A DNA stretch of 64,000 nt from Sulfurimonas sp. GTDB lineage: Bacteria; Campylobacterota; Campylobacteria; Campylobacterales; Sulfurimonadaceae. The notes beneath the pieces are model-generated. The model was not told the DNA's origin. It saw only the letters and a list, made by a program, of their open reading frames with translations, and did no database searches. Below, in pieces: positions 17,007 to 25,295 of this stretch (its first letter is position 1; the number at the start of each line of letters is the position of its first letter). The stretch is taken from the NCBI GenBank assembly GCA_013791885.1, contig VMSZ01000020.1:23537-87536 (forward strand), in the 5' to 3' direction. The translations under genes and the position numbers were made by a program.

Positions 17007-18368
17007 ATGAAAAAGATTCATTCACTCATAGTGCCGGGGGCTTTAGCTTTTTTAGCACTCGCACAGAGTTTACATGCGGTTCCTGCGTTTGCTCGGCAGA
17101 CAGGCTTGGAATGTTTTGCGTGTCATACCGGCAGTCAATCAAATCTCAATGCTTTAGGGCGCAAGTTTGCACAATCGTCGTATATGATGGTAAAAGAGGA
17201 TACCTCTGAGTCGCTTCTATCAGGTGAGAAAATGGGCGTAGATACAGATACAGTGTTAAACGCATCTATAATGCTCAAAGCAAGACTCGAAAAAGGTTAT
17301 GACGTCGTCAATGGAAAAGGTGAAGTTGTAGAAACACACGACGAGGAAGAGATAGGAGCCAACAGAGGTGTCTATGAAATGTTTAAAACTTCTACGGCGC
17401 ATTTAGCCGGCAAGGTTGTTAGCAATGTGGGTACGCTCTTAGAAGTTCGTGAAAAAGAAGGAAGAGCGCTTTTGGGCGGAAAATTTATTTCATCAATGAA
17501 AGTAGATGACGCTTCTTATGCCGGCGTCACTCTCTATTCAACAGATAATTACGGACCGTTTTCGGGTATGGAGACTTACAACACGGGTCTTTATAAACCT
17601 TTGCGTCAATTTGAAAACCATAAGCTTACAAACGCAGCCCAGGCTGCTGATTTAGGTACAGGTTCTGCAACGGGTATACAAGCTTACTATGGCGGTGAGA
17701 GCTTCTTTGCAACGATAGGAGCTTACATTCCTCTGCATCACAGTGATGAAATCAAAGCAAGTAACTCTTTGATTCCTTTTGCTCGTCTGGCGTATGAGCA
17801 AAAAATTGGAGATTTAAATCTTATTGTAGGTGCTTACGGACTCAAAGGAAAAGCGACAGCCGATAACACGATATGGGATACTTCCCTCTCGGGACTTATC
17901 CCTAGTACAAATGTAGAAGTAGAAAGAGAAGCGTATGGATTTGATATGCAGCTTGAGGGTGAAATGTTTTCCATTCCTTCAATGCTTACTGCTATAGTAG
18001 TTGTTAAAAGTAAAACGACTCTTGATAATCCGGAGCTTATGAACTACACACCGCCAGGTCCGGCATATCTAGATATTTACGGAGAGCCTTATGATGGAGA
18101 AAACAGCGCATATTCTGTTTCTTATGAATTTTATCCGACAGCTGCTCTTGGTCTGAAACTGGCATATTTACACGCAGATGATGAAGGTCCGCATACTTAT
18201 GAACCGGACAAAATAGATGCGAAAGATAAAGATGCGTACAGCATAGGTTTTGACTACTCTTACAGACAAAACATTGCGTTTACACTTGAGTATTCATTCG
18301 TAAAACCGGGCAGAGAAGACATAGAAGACTACTCTGACCTGCTTGCAGTTGTAACTGCATCATTCTAA
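17007..18368 (+). CDS. Outer-membrane cytochrome-porin fusion, Cyc2-like (copy 1)
   Basis: A 453-residue protein: a signal peptide (about 1-24), then a short haem domain with RQTGLECFACH (30-40) and LNALGRKF (48-55), then a beta-strand-rich region to a C-terminal phenylalanine (VTASF), as in outer-membrane barrels. The pattern QTGxxCxxCH followed by GRxF, then a barrel of about 400 residues, is that of Cyc2, the fused monohaem cytochrome-porin of iron-oxidising bacteria (established for Cyc2; the homology here is inferred from motif and layout). It could carry electrons across the outer membrane. The start is ATG at 17007 after GAGGGG. A paralogue follows 15 bases later. Confidence 0.72.
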   Translation: MKKIHSLIVPGALAFLALAQSLHAVPAFARQTGLECFACHTGSQSNLNALGRKFAQSSYMMVKEDTSESLLSGEKMGVDTDTVLNASIMLKARLEKGYDVVNGKGEVVETHDEEEIGANRGVYEMFKTSTAHLAGKVVSNVGTLLEVREKEGRALLGGKFISSMKVDDASYAGVTLYSTDNYGPFSGMETYNTGLYKPLRQFENHKLTNAAQAADLGTGSATGIQAYYGGESFFATIGAYIPLHHSDEIKASNSLIPFARLAYEQKIGDLNLIVGAYGLKGKATADNTIWDTSLSGLIPSTNVEVEREAYGFDMQLEGEMFSIPSMLTAIVVVKSKTTLDNPELMNYTPPGPAYLDIYGEPYDGENSAYSVSYEFYPTAALGLKLAYLHADDEGPHTYEPDKIDAKDKDAYSIGFDYSYRQNIAFTLEYSFVKPGREDIEDYSDLLAVVTASF

Positions 18369-18383
18369 ACAAAGGGGTAAGCA

Positions 18384-19697
18384 ATGAAACCATTTACAAA
18401 AAAATTACTTTTAGTTTCGAGTGCTTTGCTCTGCGCGCTTCCTGAGTCGGCAAGTGCTTTAGCTATGTTCTCAAGCCAAACGGGCAAAAGCTGTATGGCT
18501 TGTCATACGCAAAATATGCCAAAACTAAATAGCTACGGTAAAGAGTTCGCACTCTCAGGGTATACGATTTACGATGAGAGTAAAACTGCAAAGCCGCTTA
18601 TAGTTGGGAGTGATGTTCCTCTAGGTCTTCCATCGACACTCAGCGTATCTGCCGTGCTTAAAGCGAGCTATGTGAAAACGACGCAGGAAGAAGACGCAAC
18701 GACGGGTGATTTGGTAGGTACTGAGCGAGGTGAACTGCAAGGACTTAGCGCTTCGGGAATCTACTTTGGAGGCCGTGTTGCAGATAATTTTGGCGCACTG
18801 GTGTCACTCAAAGGCAACGATGATAAGAGAACTGACATTGTCTATAATGCAAAACTTCTTCTCGCTTACTCTGCGATGGGCGGATATACAGGAATGTCTC
18901 TTATCTCTACTGAAACAAACGGTCTTTTCTCTGGAATGGAGCTGCACAACACAGGACTTAATACTCCCGTAAAAATGTTTGAAAATGCTTACGCAACAAA
19001 CGCAGCTCAGGCAACGGGTGTCGGTAACGGCCCAGCAACTGCTCTTCAAGCCTACTATGGAAATGCAAATCTTTTTGTGAGTGCGGGAATCGGCATACCT
19101 GCGCAAAACTCTGAAGGACTTGATGCAGGTAAAAGTCTTCTTCCATTTTATAGAATTTCATACAGCCAGCCAATCGGTGACTGGAACTTTATGGTGGGTG
19201 CTTATGCCATCAAAGGCGATGTAGAAGCGAGTGATATGAGTCTCAATGGCGAACTTGTCTCAAACCGCGCGGAACTTGTCAAGATTCACAAAGAGGCACA
19301 CGGATTTGACTTTGAAATGAGCGGCAAACTTTTTGATATGAGCGCCATGGCTACAGTCAATCATGTAGTGAGAAATACAGTTGATGTTGATCCGGCTGCC
19401 GTACTTACTGCATACAACCTTCAAAGTACGGACAATAAAGGCACTTCTGTTGAACTTCAGATAAATCCGATAGACCCGCTAGGGCTCAAAGTGGGATATC
19501 TAAGTTATGCAAACAACGATGATGCAGCGACAAATCAAAAGTTTATTAAAAACTATGATTATGAAGCTTATACGGTGGGTGCGAGCTACAATGTACTTGA
19601 AAACTTTTCTGTTGGCATCGATGTAAGCCGTTACTATCCGGAGTCTGATATCAAAAGTTACGATGATATCTATGTGAACGCTGCTTTAGCATTCTAA
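18384..19697 (+). CDS. Outer-membrane cytochrome-porin fusion, Cyc2-like (copy 2)
   Basis: A 437-residue paralogue of the preceding gene in the same operon. It has a signal peptide (about 1-26), SQTGKSCMACH (31-41) and LNSYGKEFALSGY (48-60), then a barrel-like region ending in ALAF. The two proteins share blocks in the barrel, including a GPF/GLFSGMETYNTG-type segment, a TNAAQA segment, and repeated gly/aromatic strands, so they arose by tandem duplication but have diverged widely. The SGY after the haem motif matches the Cyc2 consensus better than copy 1. Substrate (iron, sulfide or an electrode-like acceptor) cannot be told from sequence. Confidence 0.72.
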   Translation: MKPFTKKLLLVSSALLCALPESASALAMFSSQTGKSCMACHTQNMPKLNSYGKEFALSGYTIYDESKTAKPLIVGSDVPLGLPSTLSVSAVLKASYVKTTQEEDATTGDLVGTERGELQGLSASGIYFGGRVADNFGALVSLKGNDDKRTDIVYNAKLLLAYSAMGGYTGMSLISTETNGLFSGMELHNTGLNTPVKMFENAYATNAAQATGVGNGPATALQAYYGNANLFVSAGIGIPAQNSEGLDAGKSLLPFYRISYSQPIGDWNFMVGAYAIKGDVEASDMSLNGELVSNRAELVKIHKEAHGFDFEMSGKLFDMSAMATVNHVVRNTVDVDPAAVLTAYNLQSTDNKGTSVELQINPIDPLGLKVGYLSYANNDDAATNQKFIKNYDYEAYTVGASYNVLENFSVGIDVSRYYPESDIKSYDDIYVNAALAF

Positions 19698-19708
19698 TGT
19701 TTGTCTGT

Positions 19709-19740
19709 AATGTAAGCTTGGCTAATGCTTCGCTTACATT
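19709..19740 (+). terminator. Hairpin after the cytochrome-porin operon
   Basis: AATGTAAGC and GCTTACATT form a perfect 9-bp stem with a 14-base loop, 12 bases after the stop of copy 2. No clear U-run follows, so it may be an attenuator or an mRNA-stabilising stem rather than a strict intrinsic terminator. Confidence 0.5.
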
Positions 19741-19781
19741 TAGATGTTACTATTTCTTTATCTTAATACAAAGGATTTAAA

Positions 19782-20204
19782 ATGAAAAAGTTACTTTTAA
19801 GTGTTTCGACACTCCTATTATTAAATGTTGCTGCGTTTGGTGCAGACCAAGATATGACGCAAGATCGTGATCAAACAAGACTTCAGACTAAAGACCAAAC
19901 TAAGTTGGGTGATGGTGATCAAACGCAGACGCGCACTCAAACGCAACAGAGACTCAAAGACGGCAGTGGTGAGGGTAAACAAATACAAAACCAAAACCAA
20001 TACCAGCACCAAGAACAGTACAAAGCTGTTCCTCCTGTAGGCGGTGCTAAAAACAGCTACAAACAAGGTATCGAAAGCGGTAGCGGTTATGTAGGCGGCG
20101 AAGGTTCAGGAGTAAAAGGTCCTAAAGCTAAGAATGCCAATCCTGGCAACTCCGGTTCTATGAAAGGCGGCGGTATGCAAGGCGGCGGTGGCGGCAAACG
20201 CTAG
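19782..20204 (+). CDS. Secreted low-complexity Gln/Thr/Asp-rich protein
   Basis: A 140-residue protein with a clear signal peptide (about 1-20, ending AAFG-A). Residues 21-80 are dominated by irregular repeats of DQT and QTR/QTK units and many glutamines. The C-terminal 60 residues are Gly/Ser/Lys-rich and end in GGGMQGGGGGKR. It is almost certainly disordered. It has no Cys and no catalytic motif. AAAGGA precedes the ATG. The neighbours are two cytochrome-porins upstream and a ferritin-like DUF2202 gene downstream, which suggests an envelope or metal-related role, but this is only a guess. Confidence 0.75.
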   Translation: MKKLLLSVSTLLLLNVAAFGADQDMTQDRDQTRLQTKDQTKLGDGDQTQTRTQTQQRLKDGSGEGKQIQNQNQYQHQEQYKAVPPVGGAKNSYKQGIESGSGYVGGEGSGVKGPKAKNANPGNSGSMKGGGMQGGGGGKR

Positions 20205-20205
20205 T

Positions 20206-20262
20206 GAATGTTCTTAGGACATTCTCCCCTATATTTTACGGCGCTCTCCTCCGCCGTAAAAT
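20206..20262. terminator. Two consecutive hairpins after the Gln-rich gene
   Basis: GAATGT/ACATTC (20206-20211 with 20219-20224) is followed by a perfect 11-bp stem, ATTTTACGGCG with CGCCGTAAAAT (20233-20243 with 20252-20262). The second stem is strong and A/T-flanked, so it is a likely transcript end. Confidence 0.55.
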
Positions 20263-20367
20263 CAAATCAACATTAATTTTATAAACTATTTTACAAATTT
20301 CAACTAACACTTCCCTTACACTCTTAGCCTATACTATCCTTCTAACTAAACAACAAGGATTTAACAA

Positions 20368-20931
20368 ATGGATACTTCAAAAAGCCGTAGAGGTTTTATA
20401 AAAATTATGGGTATTGGAGCATTAGTTACGGCTACTTCTTCATTCGCTGCAAGAAGAACAACAAAAACAGTAACATTAACTGATGAACAAAAAGATACAC
20501 TTTTCTTCATCTTCCAAGAAGAAAAAGTGGCCAGAGATGTTTATATTACCCTTGGCAAGCTTTATCCTGAGGAGAGCACTTTTGCAAGTATTCAACTCTC
20601 AGAACAGGAGCACATATTATCTGCGCAAGTACTTTGTGAACGTTATGGCGTCGATACGTCAGATGTAAACCTCTCTCTTGAAGATGATTTTATAGGACAG
20701 TTTGAACTTCATGTTATGCAAGAGCTTTACAACCAGTGTATTGAACTTGGTCAAGTATCACTTTTAGAAGCTCTCAAAGTTGGCAGACTTATAGAAGTCA
20801 CAGATATTGATGACTTGGAAAGAGCAGCCGAAGGTATGCCAAGCGATGTTGTAAATACTTTCGAAAACCTAAAAAATGGAAGTCTCAATCACCTAGCTGC
20901 GTTTGAAGCGGCAATTTCAAGAGAATCATAA
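20368..20931 (+). CDS. DUF2202 ferritin-like protein with twin-arginine signal
   Basis: A 187-residue protein. The N-terminus SRRGFIK (6-12) followed by a hydrophobic stretch is a Tat-type signal, which exports folded, cofactor-loaded proteins. The body matches DUF2202, a ferritin-like four-helix bundle: EEKVARDVY (about 51-59), a central EQEHI, and a final NHLAAFEAAI. Conserved Glu/His pairs suggest a di-iron site. The role of the family is not settled. AAGGA precedes the ATG. It is followed closely by, or overlaps, a small unknown gene. Confidence 0.83.
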   Translation: MDTSKSRRGFIKIMGIGALVTATSSFAARRTTKTVTLTDEQKDTLFFIFQEEKVARDVYITLGKLYPEESTFASIQLSEQEHILSAQVLCERYGVDTSDVNLSLEDDFIGQFELHVMQELYNQCIELGQVSLLEALKVGRLIEVTDIDDLERAAEGMPSDVVNTFENLKNGSLNHLAAFEAAISRES

Positions 20932-20935
20932 AATT

Positions 20936-21355
20936 TTGTTAGAGATTTCAAATGATTTGAAAGAGACTCTTAAAGAGTCTCTTCATGCTTATTATACGTC
21001 TATAAAGAGAGGTGATTTAATCAAACTTTCCTCTTTAATGACAGGGGAGTCTTATCTTCTCACTCTAAGTACTTTGGGTTTTAAGAAAGCTTTTAGAGAT
21101 GAGAGTTTTAAACATCTTTTAGAAGAGATGGAACATGAGCCAAAGTCGCTTTTGGAAGTAGAAAAGCTTCTCTCAACTGAACTCAAAAACGAAGCCCGTA
21201 AAAATATAGTTGATGTTCTCTTCTATGAGCCAAAAGGTTTAGACAGAGTAACTCTGCACTATAAGCAAGATGCTCAGACAAAAAAAATCTATTTTTCAAA
21301 ACAAGATGAAATTTGGAAAATTGACCTCAAAGCAGGCAGAAAAAAAGACGACTGA
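20936..21355 (+). CDS. Hypothetical cytosolic protein, possibly NTF2-like
   Basis: About 139 residues with no signal peptide. A long N-terminal helix contains YYTSIKRGDLIKLSSLM, and a beta-rich C-terminus (RVTLHYKQD, KKIYFSKQDEIWKIDL) resembles the NTF2/SnoaL fold in outline; this is only a fold guess. I favour the TTG at 20936, with AAGAGA upstream, just after the DUF2202 stop. An in-frame TTG at 20903 would overlap that gene. It is probably co-transcribed with DUF2202 and is convergent with the LuxR-type regulator. Confidence 0.6.
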   Translation: MLEISNDLKETLKESLHAYYTSIKRGDLIKLSSLMTGESYLLTLSTLGFKKAFRDESFKHLLEEMEHEPKSLLEVEKLLSTELKNEARKNIVDVLFYEPKGLDRVTLHYKQDAQTKKIYFSKQDEIWKIDLKAGRKKDD

Positions 21356-21357
21356 TG

Positions 21358-22128
21358 TTAATAGTTGCCCATCATCTTGTTCTGCAACTCCATTTTAGAG
21401 CTAACGCCATATTTGCTGAAGATATTTTTTGTGTGCGTTTTGACCGTATTAATAGTCACTTTTAACTCACTTGCAATCTCCTTATACGGTCTCCCATGCA
21501 GAATTCTAAACACTATCTGTTTTTCTTTGTCCGTCAAAATATCCATTTTATTGTCAATATGCACACATTTTGAATGAAAAGTACTAGTGTCAATATTATA
21601 AAATGGTCGAATTAAACTCTCAAACATAGTGCTAATCTCTGCCATATTTGTAACATTAGGCATATCGTCATGGGTAAATATATAAATAACAAAACCCATT
21701 TTTCTATTATTTTTACTTCGAACCGGAAAAATATATGCCTCACTAAAGTTCAAGGCTTCTTCAAACTCAAGAGCTTTTGCCTGAGTAAAAGTACCGTCAA
21801 AAATTTTATGAAGTGAATCTATAACTAAGTACTCTCTCGTTCCCTCATAATGACTTTGATAATATCTTTTAAATTTATTTAAAAACATGTGCTGTGAAGT
21901 CAGTTTGTATTCACGCAGTAAAGCTGCAAAACGTCTCTTCTCTTCCATCACCATTTCAATACTTACAAAGTCCTCATCACCTACACATATTGCAATGATT
22001 CCCGCACCACTTTGTTCCTTAAAAGTCTTCGTCTCTTTTCTGAGTACAGCCTTAACGCTGTGTCCCTCAAGTATATGATTCTGAATCATTACAGTTTTTT
22101 CTAACAGTTCTATATGACTCATATTCAT
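21358..22128 (-). CDS. LuxR-family transcription regulator
   Basis: A 256-residue protein with a C-terminal LuxR/GerE helix-turn-helix at about 195-256 (LTDKEKQIVFRILHGRPYKEIA, then VNTVKTHTKNIFSKYGV-like residues). The N-terminal 190 residues have no receiver aspartate pattern and no known autoinducer-binding signature. They probably form a sensory domain; HRKMGFVIYIFTHDD-like segments suggest a PAS/GAF-type fold. A regulator of the neighbouring redox genes is possible. GGGGAA lies just before the ATG. It is convergent with the DUF2202-linked gene and divergent from valS. Confidence 0.78.
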   Translation of the reverse strand: MNMSHIELLEKTVMIQNHILEGHSVKAVLRKETKTFKEQSGAGIIAICVGDEDFVSIEMVMEEKRRFAALLREYKLTSQHMFLNKFKRYYQSHYEGTREYLVIDSLHKIFDGTFTQAKALEFEEALNFSEAYIFPVRSKNNRKMGFVIYIFTHDDMPNVTNMAEISTMFESLIRPFYNIDTSTFHSKCVHIDNKMDILTDKEKQIVFRILHGRPYKEIASELKVTINTVKTHTKNIFSKYGVSSKMELQNKMMGNY

Positions 22129-22267
22129 AACGTTCCCCTATTAATATATAAAATTAAGAATTATGTTCCTCATGATACCAAAAAAGTGTTAGCGAAGTGT
22201 TAAAACTCATAATTTTTATCATAAAATGAGATAAAAGTACATAAGCAAAGCCTCACCTAAATTTAGC

Positions 22268-22273
22268 TATAAT
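22268..22273 (+). promoter_or_regulatory. Candidate -10 element for valS
   Basis: TATAAT, 28 bases before the valS ATG at 22301. The spacer also holds the divergent start region of the LuxR-type gene. Confidence 0.45.
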
Positions 22274-22300
22274 CGCGAAAAATTTTAAGGCCGAATCACT

Positions 22301-24928
22301 ATGTCAACAGAAGCTTACGAACCGCAAGAAGTAGAAAATAAATACTATAAAATATGGGAAGAGAGAAAATACTTTGAGGTAGATGGGAACAAATCCATCC
22401 AACAAGAAGGGAAAAATTTCTCTATCATGATGCCTCCTCCAAACGTTACGGGACGTCTTCACATAGGTCATGCGCTCACCTTTACACTCCAAGATATCAT
22501 TACCCGCTACAAACGTATGGACGGCTACAAAACGCTGTGGCAGCCGGGAACAGACCATGCGGGTATTGCTACGCAAAACGTTGTTGAGAAACAGCTTTTA
22601 GCGGAAGGCACAACAAAAGAAGAACTCGGACGCGAAAAGTTTTTAGAGCGTGCTTGGGCTTGGAAAGCAGAATCTGCTGGCATTATGACAGAACAACTCC
22701 GTAAAATGGGTGTTTCTCCTGCTTGGGAGAGAGAGCGTTTTACTATGGATGAAGGCCTGCAAAAATCTGTAAAAGAGGCTTTTGTACATCTTTACAACCA
22801 AGGGCTTATTGTTCGCGGAAACTATATGGTCAACTGGTGTACACATGATGGCGCCCTCTCTGACATTGAAGTTGAGCACGAAGACCATGACGGTAAGTTT
22901 TACCACATTATCTACCCTTTTGCAGACGGAAGCGGACATGTTGAAGTTGCAACAACAAGACCTGAAACATATTTTGGCGATACTGCAGTTATGGTTCACC
23001 CTGATGATGAACGCTACCAACACCTTATCGGCAAAAAAATAAAACTCCCGCTTCTTGAGCGTGAAGTAGCAATAATTGCTGATTCTCATGTTGATATGGA
23101 CTTTGGAACGGGTGTGGTAAAAGTCACACCTGCTCATGACCAGAACGACTACGAAGTCGGTAAACGCCACGACTTGGAGTTCATCACAGTTTTTGATGAA
23201 AAAGGTATTTTAAATGAGTATGCTGGAGAGTTCCAAGGTTTAGAGCGTCTTGAAGCTCGTGAGATTATCGTTAAACGTCTTGAAGAAGAAGGTTTTATGG
23301 TCAAAGTAGAAGACCACAAACACCAAGTCGGACACTGCTACAGATGTAAAAATATTGTTGAACCGTATATTTCAAAACAGTGGTTTGTCCGTAAAGAAGT
23401 GGCAGCAAAATCAATAGAAAAAACAAACGCAGGTGAAGCGCAGTTTTTCCCACCTCACTGGATTAACTCATACAACTCTTGGATGGGAGAACTTCGTGAC
23501 TGGTGTATTTCCCGTCAGCTTTGGTGGGGACACCAGATTCCGGTATTTTACTGTGATGAATGTGAACATGAATTTGTTTCCCAAGAAGAACATCCTGCAG
23601 CATGTCCAAAATGTGCCTGCAAAAACGTTACACAAGACCCTGATGTTTTAGATACTTGGTTCTCTTCTGCTTTATGGCCTTTTTCGACTTTAGGTTGGGG
23701 AAATGGCGACGTTGAGATGGACAAACTTTTTCAGTCAAACGATATGAAAGATTTTTATCCAAACACGCTTTTAATTACAGGTTTTGATATCCTTTTCTTT
23801 TGGGTAGCAAGAATGATGATGATGGGCGAGAGCTTTAACGGGCAGCTTCCGTTTAACCATATTTATCTGCATGCGCTTGTTCGTGACGAGCATGGACAAA
23901 AAATGTCAAAATCAAAGGGCAATGTTATTGACCCTCTTGATATGGTAAACAAATACTCTGCCGACATCCTGCGTTTTACACTTGCAGTTTCTGCGGCACA
24001 GGGGCGTGATATCCGTATGAGTACGGAAAAACTTGAACTTAACCGTAACTTTACAAACAAGCTTTACAACGCAAGCAAATACTTGCAAATGAATGTAGAT
24101 GTTTTCCCTGACTTGCAAAGTTTTTGTCTCAAAACGGACCTTGGAAAATATATGGCTTCACGTCTGAACCAGGCGACAAAAGAAGTTCGCGCTGCTTTAG
24201 ATGAGTACAAGTTTAACGATGCTGCGACGGTTATTTACAGATTCATCTGGAATGAATTCTGCGGTTGGGGAATTGAACTGAGCAAGGCGGACAAAGAGAG
24301 CATTGTCGAGCTTGGAGCAATCTTCAAAGACGCAATGAAACTGCTTCACCCGTTTATGCCGTTTGTTACAGAATACCTTTACCATGAACTCTCAGGAACA
24401 ACTCTTGAAGAGAGTGAATCTATTATGGTCATGGCGTATCCGAGCAAGACTAAAAAACGCAAAGAAGAGGAAAAATTTGACCTCATTATGGATGCTATTG
24501 TTTCCATCAGACGTGCAAAAGTTTTAGTTGACTTAGCAAACCAGAAAATAGAAAAAGCGTATGTAAAAATCGACGGAGTAAGTGAAGAGGACAAAGCTGC
24601 TATGCTGCCTTTCATTACAAGATTGGCAAAAGTTGATGAGCTTCTTTTTACTGAGAGTAAAATCGAAAACGCAGTGAGTGACATCTCTGATATGTGTGAG
24701 ACTTTCATTCCGACAGATTCGATTGATTTGAGTTCAATCATCAACAAACTGACAAAACAGGATGAAAAACTTCAAAAAGAGATAGACAAACTTGGCGGTA
24801 TGTTAAACAATGAAAGATTTGTGGCTAATGCGCCTGAAGATGTTTTAAGTAAAAATCGTGAGCTTTTGGCAGATGCGCAGAGCAAACAAGTAAAAGTACA
24901 AGAGCAACTTCACTCTCTTCAAAACTAA
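22301..24928 (+). CDS. valS: Valyl-tRNA synthetase
   Basis: An 875-residue class I synthetase that charges tRNA-Val and edits Thr-tRNA. The HIGH motif is at 54-57 in PPPNVTGRLHIGH, and a zinc-ribbon-like CxxC pair (YCDECEHEF, CPKCACK) is in the middle. KMSKSKGN is at about residue 533, and the C-terminal coiled-coil arm (KLTKQDEKLQKEIDKLGG) is typical of ValRS. TTTTAAGG precedes the ATG. The length is normal, and a perfect intrinsic hairpin overlaps the stop, so it is a single-gene unit. Confidence 0.95.
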   Translation: MSTEAYEPQEVENKYYKIWEERKYFEVDGNKSIQQEGKNFSIMMPPPNVTGRLHIGHALTFTLQDIITRYKRMDGYKTLWQPGTDHAGIATQNVVEKQLLAEGTTKEELGREKFLERAWAWKAESAGIMTEQLRKMGVSPAWERERFTMDEGLQKSVKEAFVHLYNQGLIVRGNYMVNWCTHDGALSDIEVEHEDHDGKFYHIIYPFADGSGHVEVATTRPETYFGDTAVMVHPDDERYQHLIGKKIKLPLLEREVAIIADSHVDMDFGTGVVKVTPAHDQNDYEVGKRHDLEFITVFDEKGILNEYAGEFQGLERLEAREIIVKRLEEEGFMVKVEDHKHQVGHCYRCKNIVEPYISKQWFVRKEVAAKSIEKTNAGEAQFFPPHWINSYNSWMGELRDWCISRQLWWGHQIPVFYCDECEHEFVSQEEHPAACPKCACKNVTQDPDVLDTWFSSALWPFSTLGWGNGDVEMDKLFQSNDMKDFYPNTLLITGFDILFFWVARMMMMGESFNGQLPFNHIYLHALVRDEHGQKMSKSKGNVIDPLDMVNKYSADILRFTLAVSAAQGRDIRMSTEKLELNRNFTNKLYNASKYLQMNVDVFPDLQSFCLKTDLGKYMASRLNQATKEVRAALDEYKFNDAATVIYRFIWNEFCGWGIELSKADKESIVELGAIFKDAMKLLHPFMPFVTEYLYHELSGTTLEESESIMVMAYPSKTKKRKEEEKFDLIMDAIVSIRRAKVLVDLANQKIEKAYVKIDGVSEEDKAAMLPFITRLAKVDELLFTESKIENAVSDISDMCETFIPTDSIDLSSIINKLTKQDEKLQKEIDKLGGMLNNERFVANAPEDVLSKNRELLADAQSKQVKVQEQLHSLQN

Positions 24929-24950
24929 GGCTCTGGCCTTAGGTCTTTTC
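24925..24950 (+). terminator. Terminator of valS
   Basis: CTAAGGC-tctg-GCCTTAG forms a perfect 7-bp stem with a 4-base loop, followed by a short T-rich run. The stop codon of valS is inside the stem. Confidence 0.7.
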
Positions 24951-25028
24951 ACAAAACATTCACACTCAATTTTTTTGATTTAATAGAAGAAGAGAAGAAA
25001 ATAGTTTTATTTTCTTCTTGAATATAAT

Positions 25029-25163
25029 CTATTTGGAAATAGATTTATATATTGCAGCCTGCATACTGATTTTCAACATTAGCTTCTGTGCCTCTTGTGC
25101 AGTAATTGCACGATTTGCCAGAGCTTCATTAACAGCAGTTTCAGATAAGTAGATATGTTGCAT
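25029..25163 (-). CDS. Small 44-residue protein, unknown
   Basis: A short open frame that conventional length cut-offs miss. It starts with ATG at 25163, with a good AAGGAG seven bases upstream, and ends at TAG at 25029-25031. The sequence begins MQHIYLSETAVNEAL, contains an ITAQEAQKLML segment, and is one amphipathic helix or two. No Cys, signal peptide or membrane segment is seen. A 14-bp perfect inverted repeat lies in the region just upstream (25177-25218), suggesting regulation. Coding status is inferred from start, ribosome site and amino acid composition; it might be a regulator or a toxin/antitoxin-type peptide, but nothing shows this. Confidence 0.6.
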   Translation of the reverse strand: MQHIYLSETAVNEALANRAITAQEAQKLMLKISMQAAIYKSISK

Positions 25164-25176
25164 ATTATTTGTCTCC

Positions 25177-25218
25177 TTAATAATAAATATTATAAAATAG
25201 TATGATATTTATTATTAA
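25177..25218. promoter_or_regulatory. Perfect 14-bp inverted repeat upstream of the small protein gene
   Basis: TTAATAATAAATAT (25177-25190) and ATATTTATTATTAA (25205-25218) are perfect reverse complements separated by 14 bases. The arm is AT-only. It could be an operator, or a stem in the leader. The left arm abuts the ribosome binding site. Confidence 0.5.
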
Positions 25219-25257
25219 AAGAAACTATATTTTTTATGTAAGAGAGAAGAAAATAGT

Positions 25258-25287
25258 GTAATTCCTAAAATATTATTTAGGAATTAC
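25258..25287 (-). terminator. Terminator-like hairpin after the YajG-family gene
   Basis: GTAATTCCTAAA and TTTAGGAATTAC form a perfect 12-bp stem with a 6-base loop, just past the stop of the lipoprotein gene at 25296 on the reverse strand. A T-containing stretch follows. Confidence 0.55.
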
Positions 25288-25295
25288 ATATTTTG

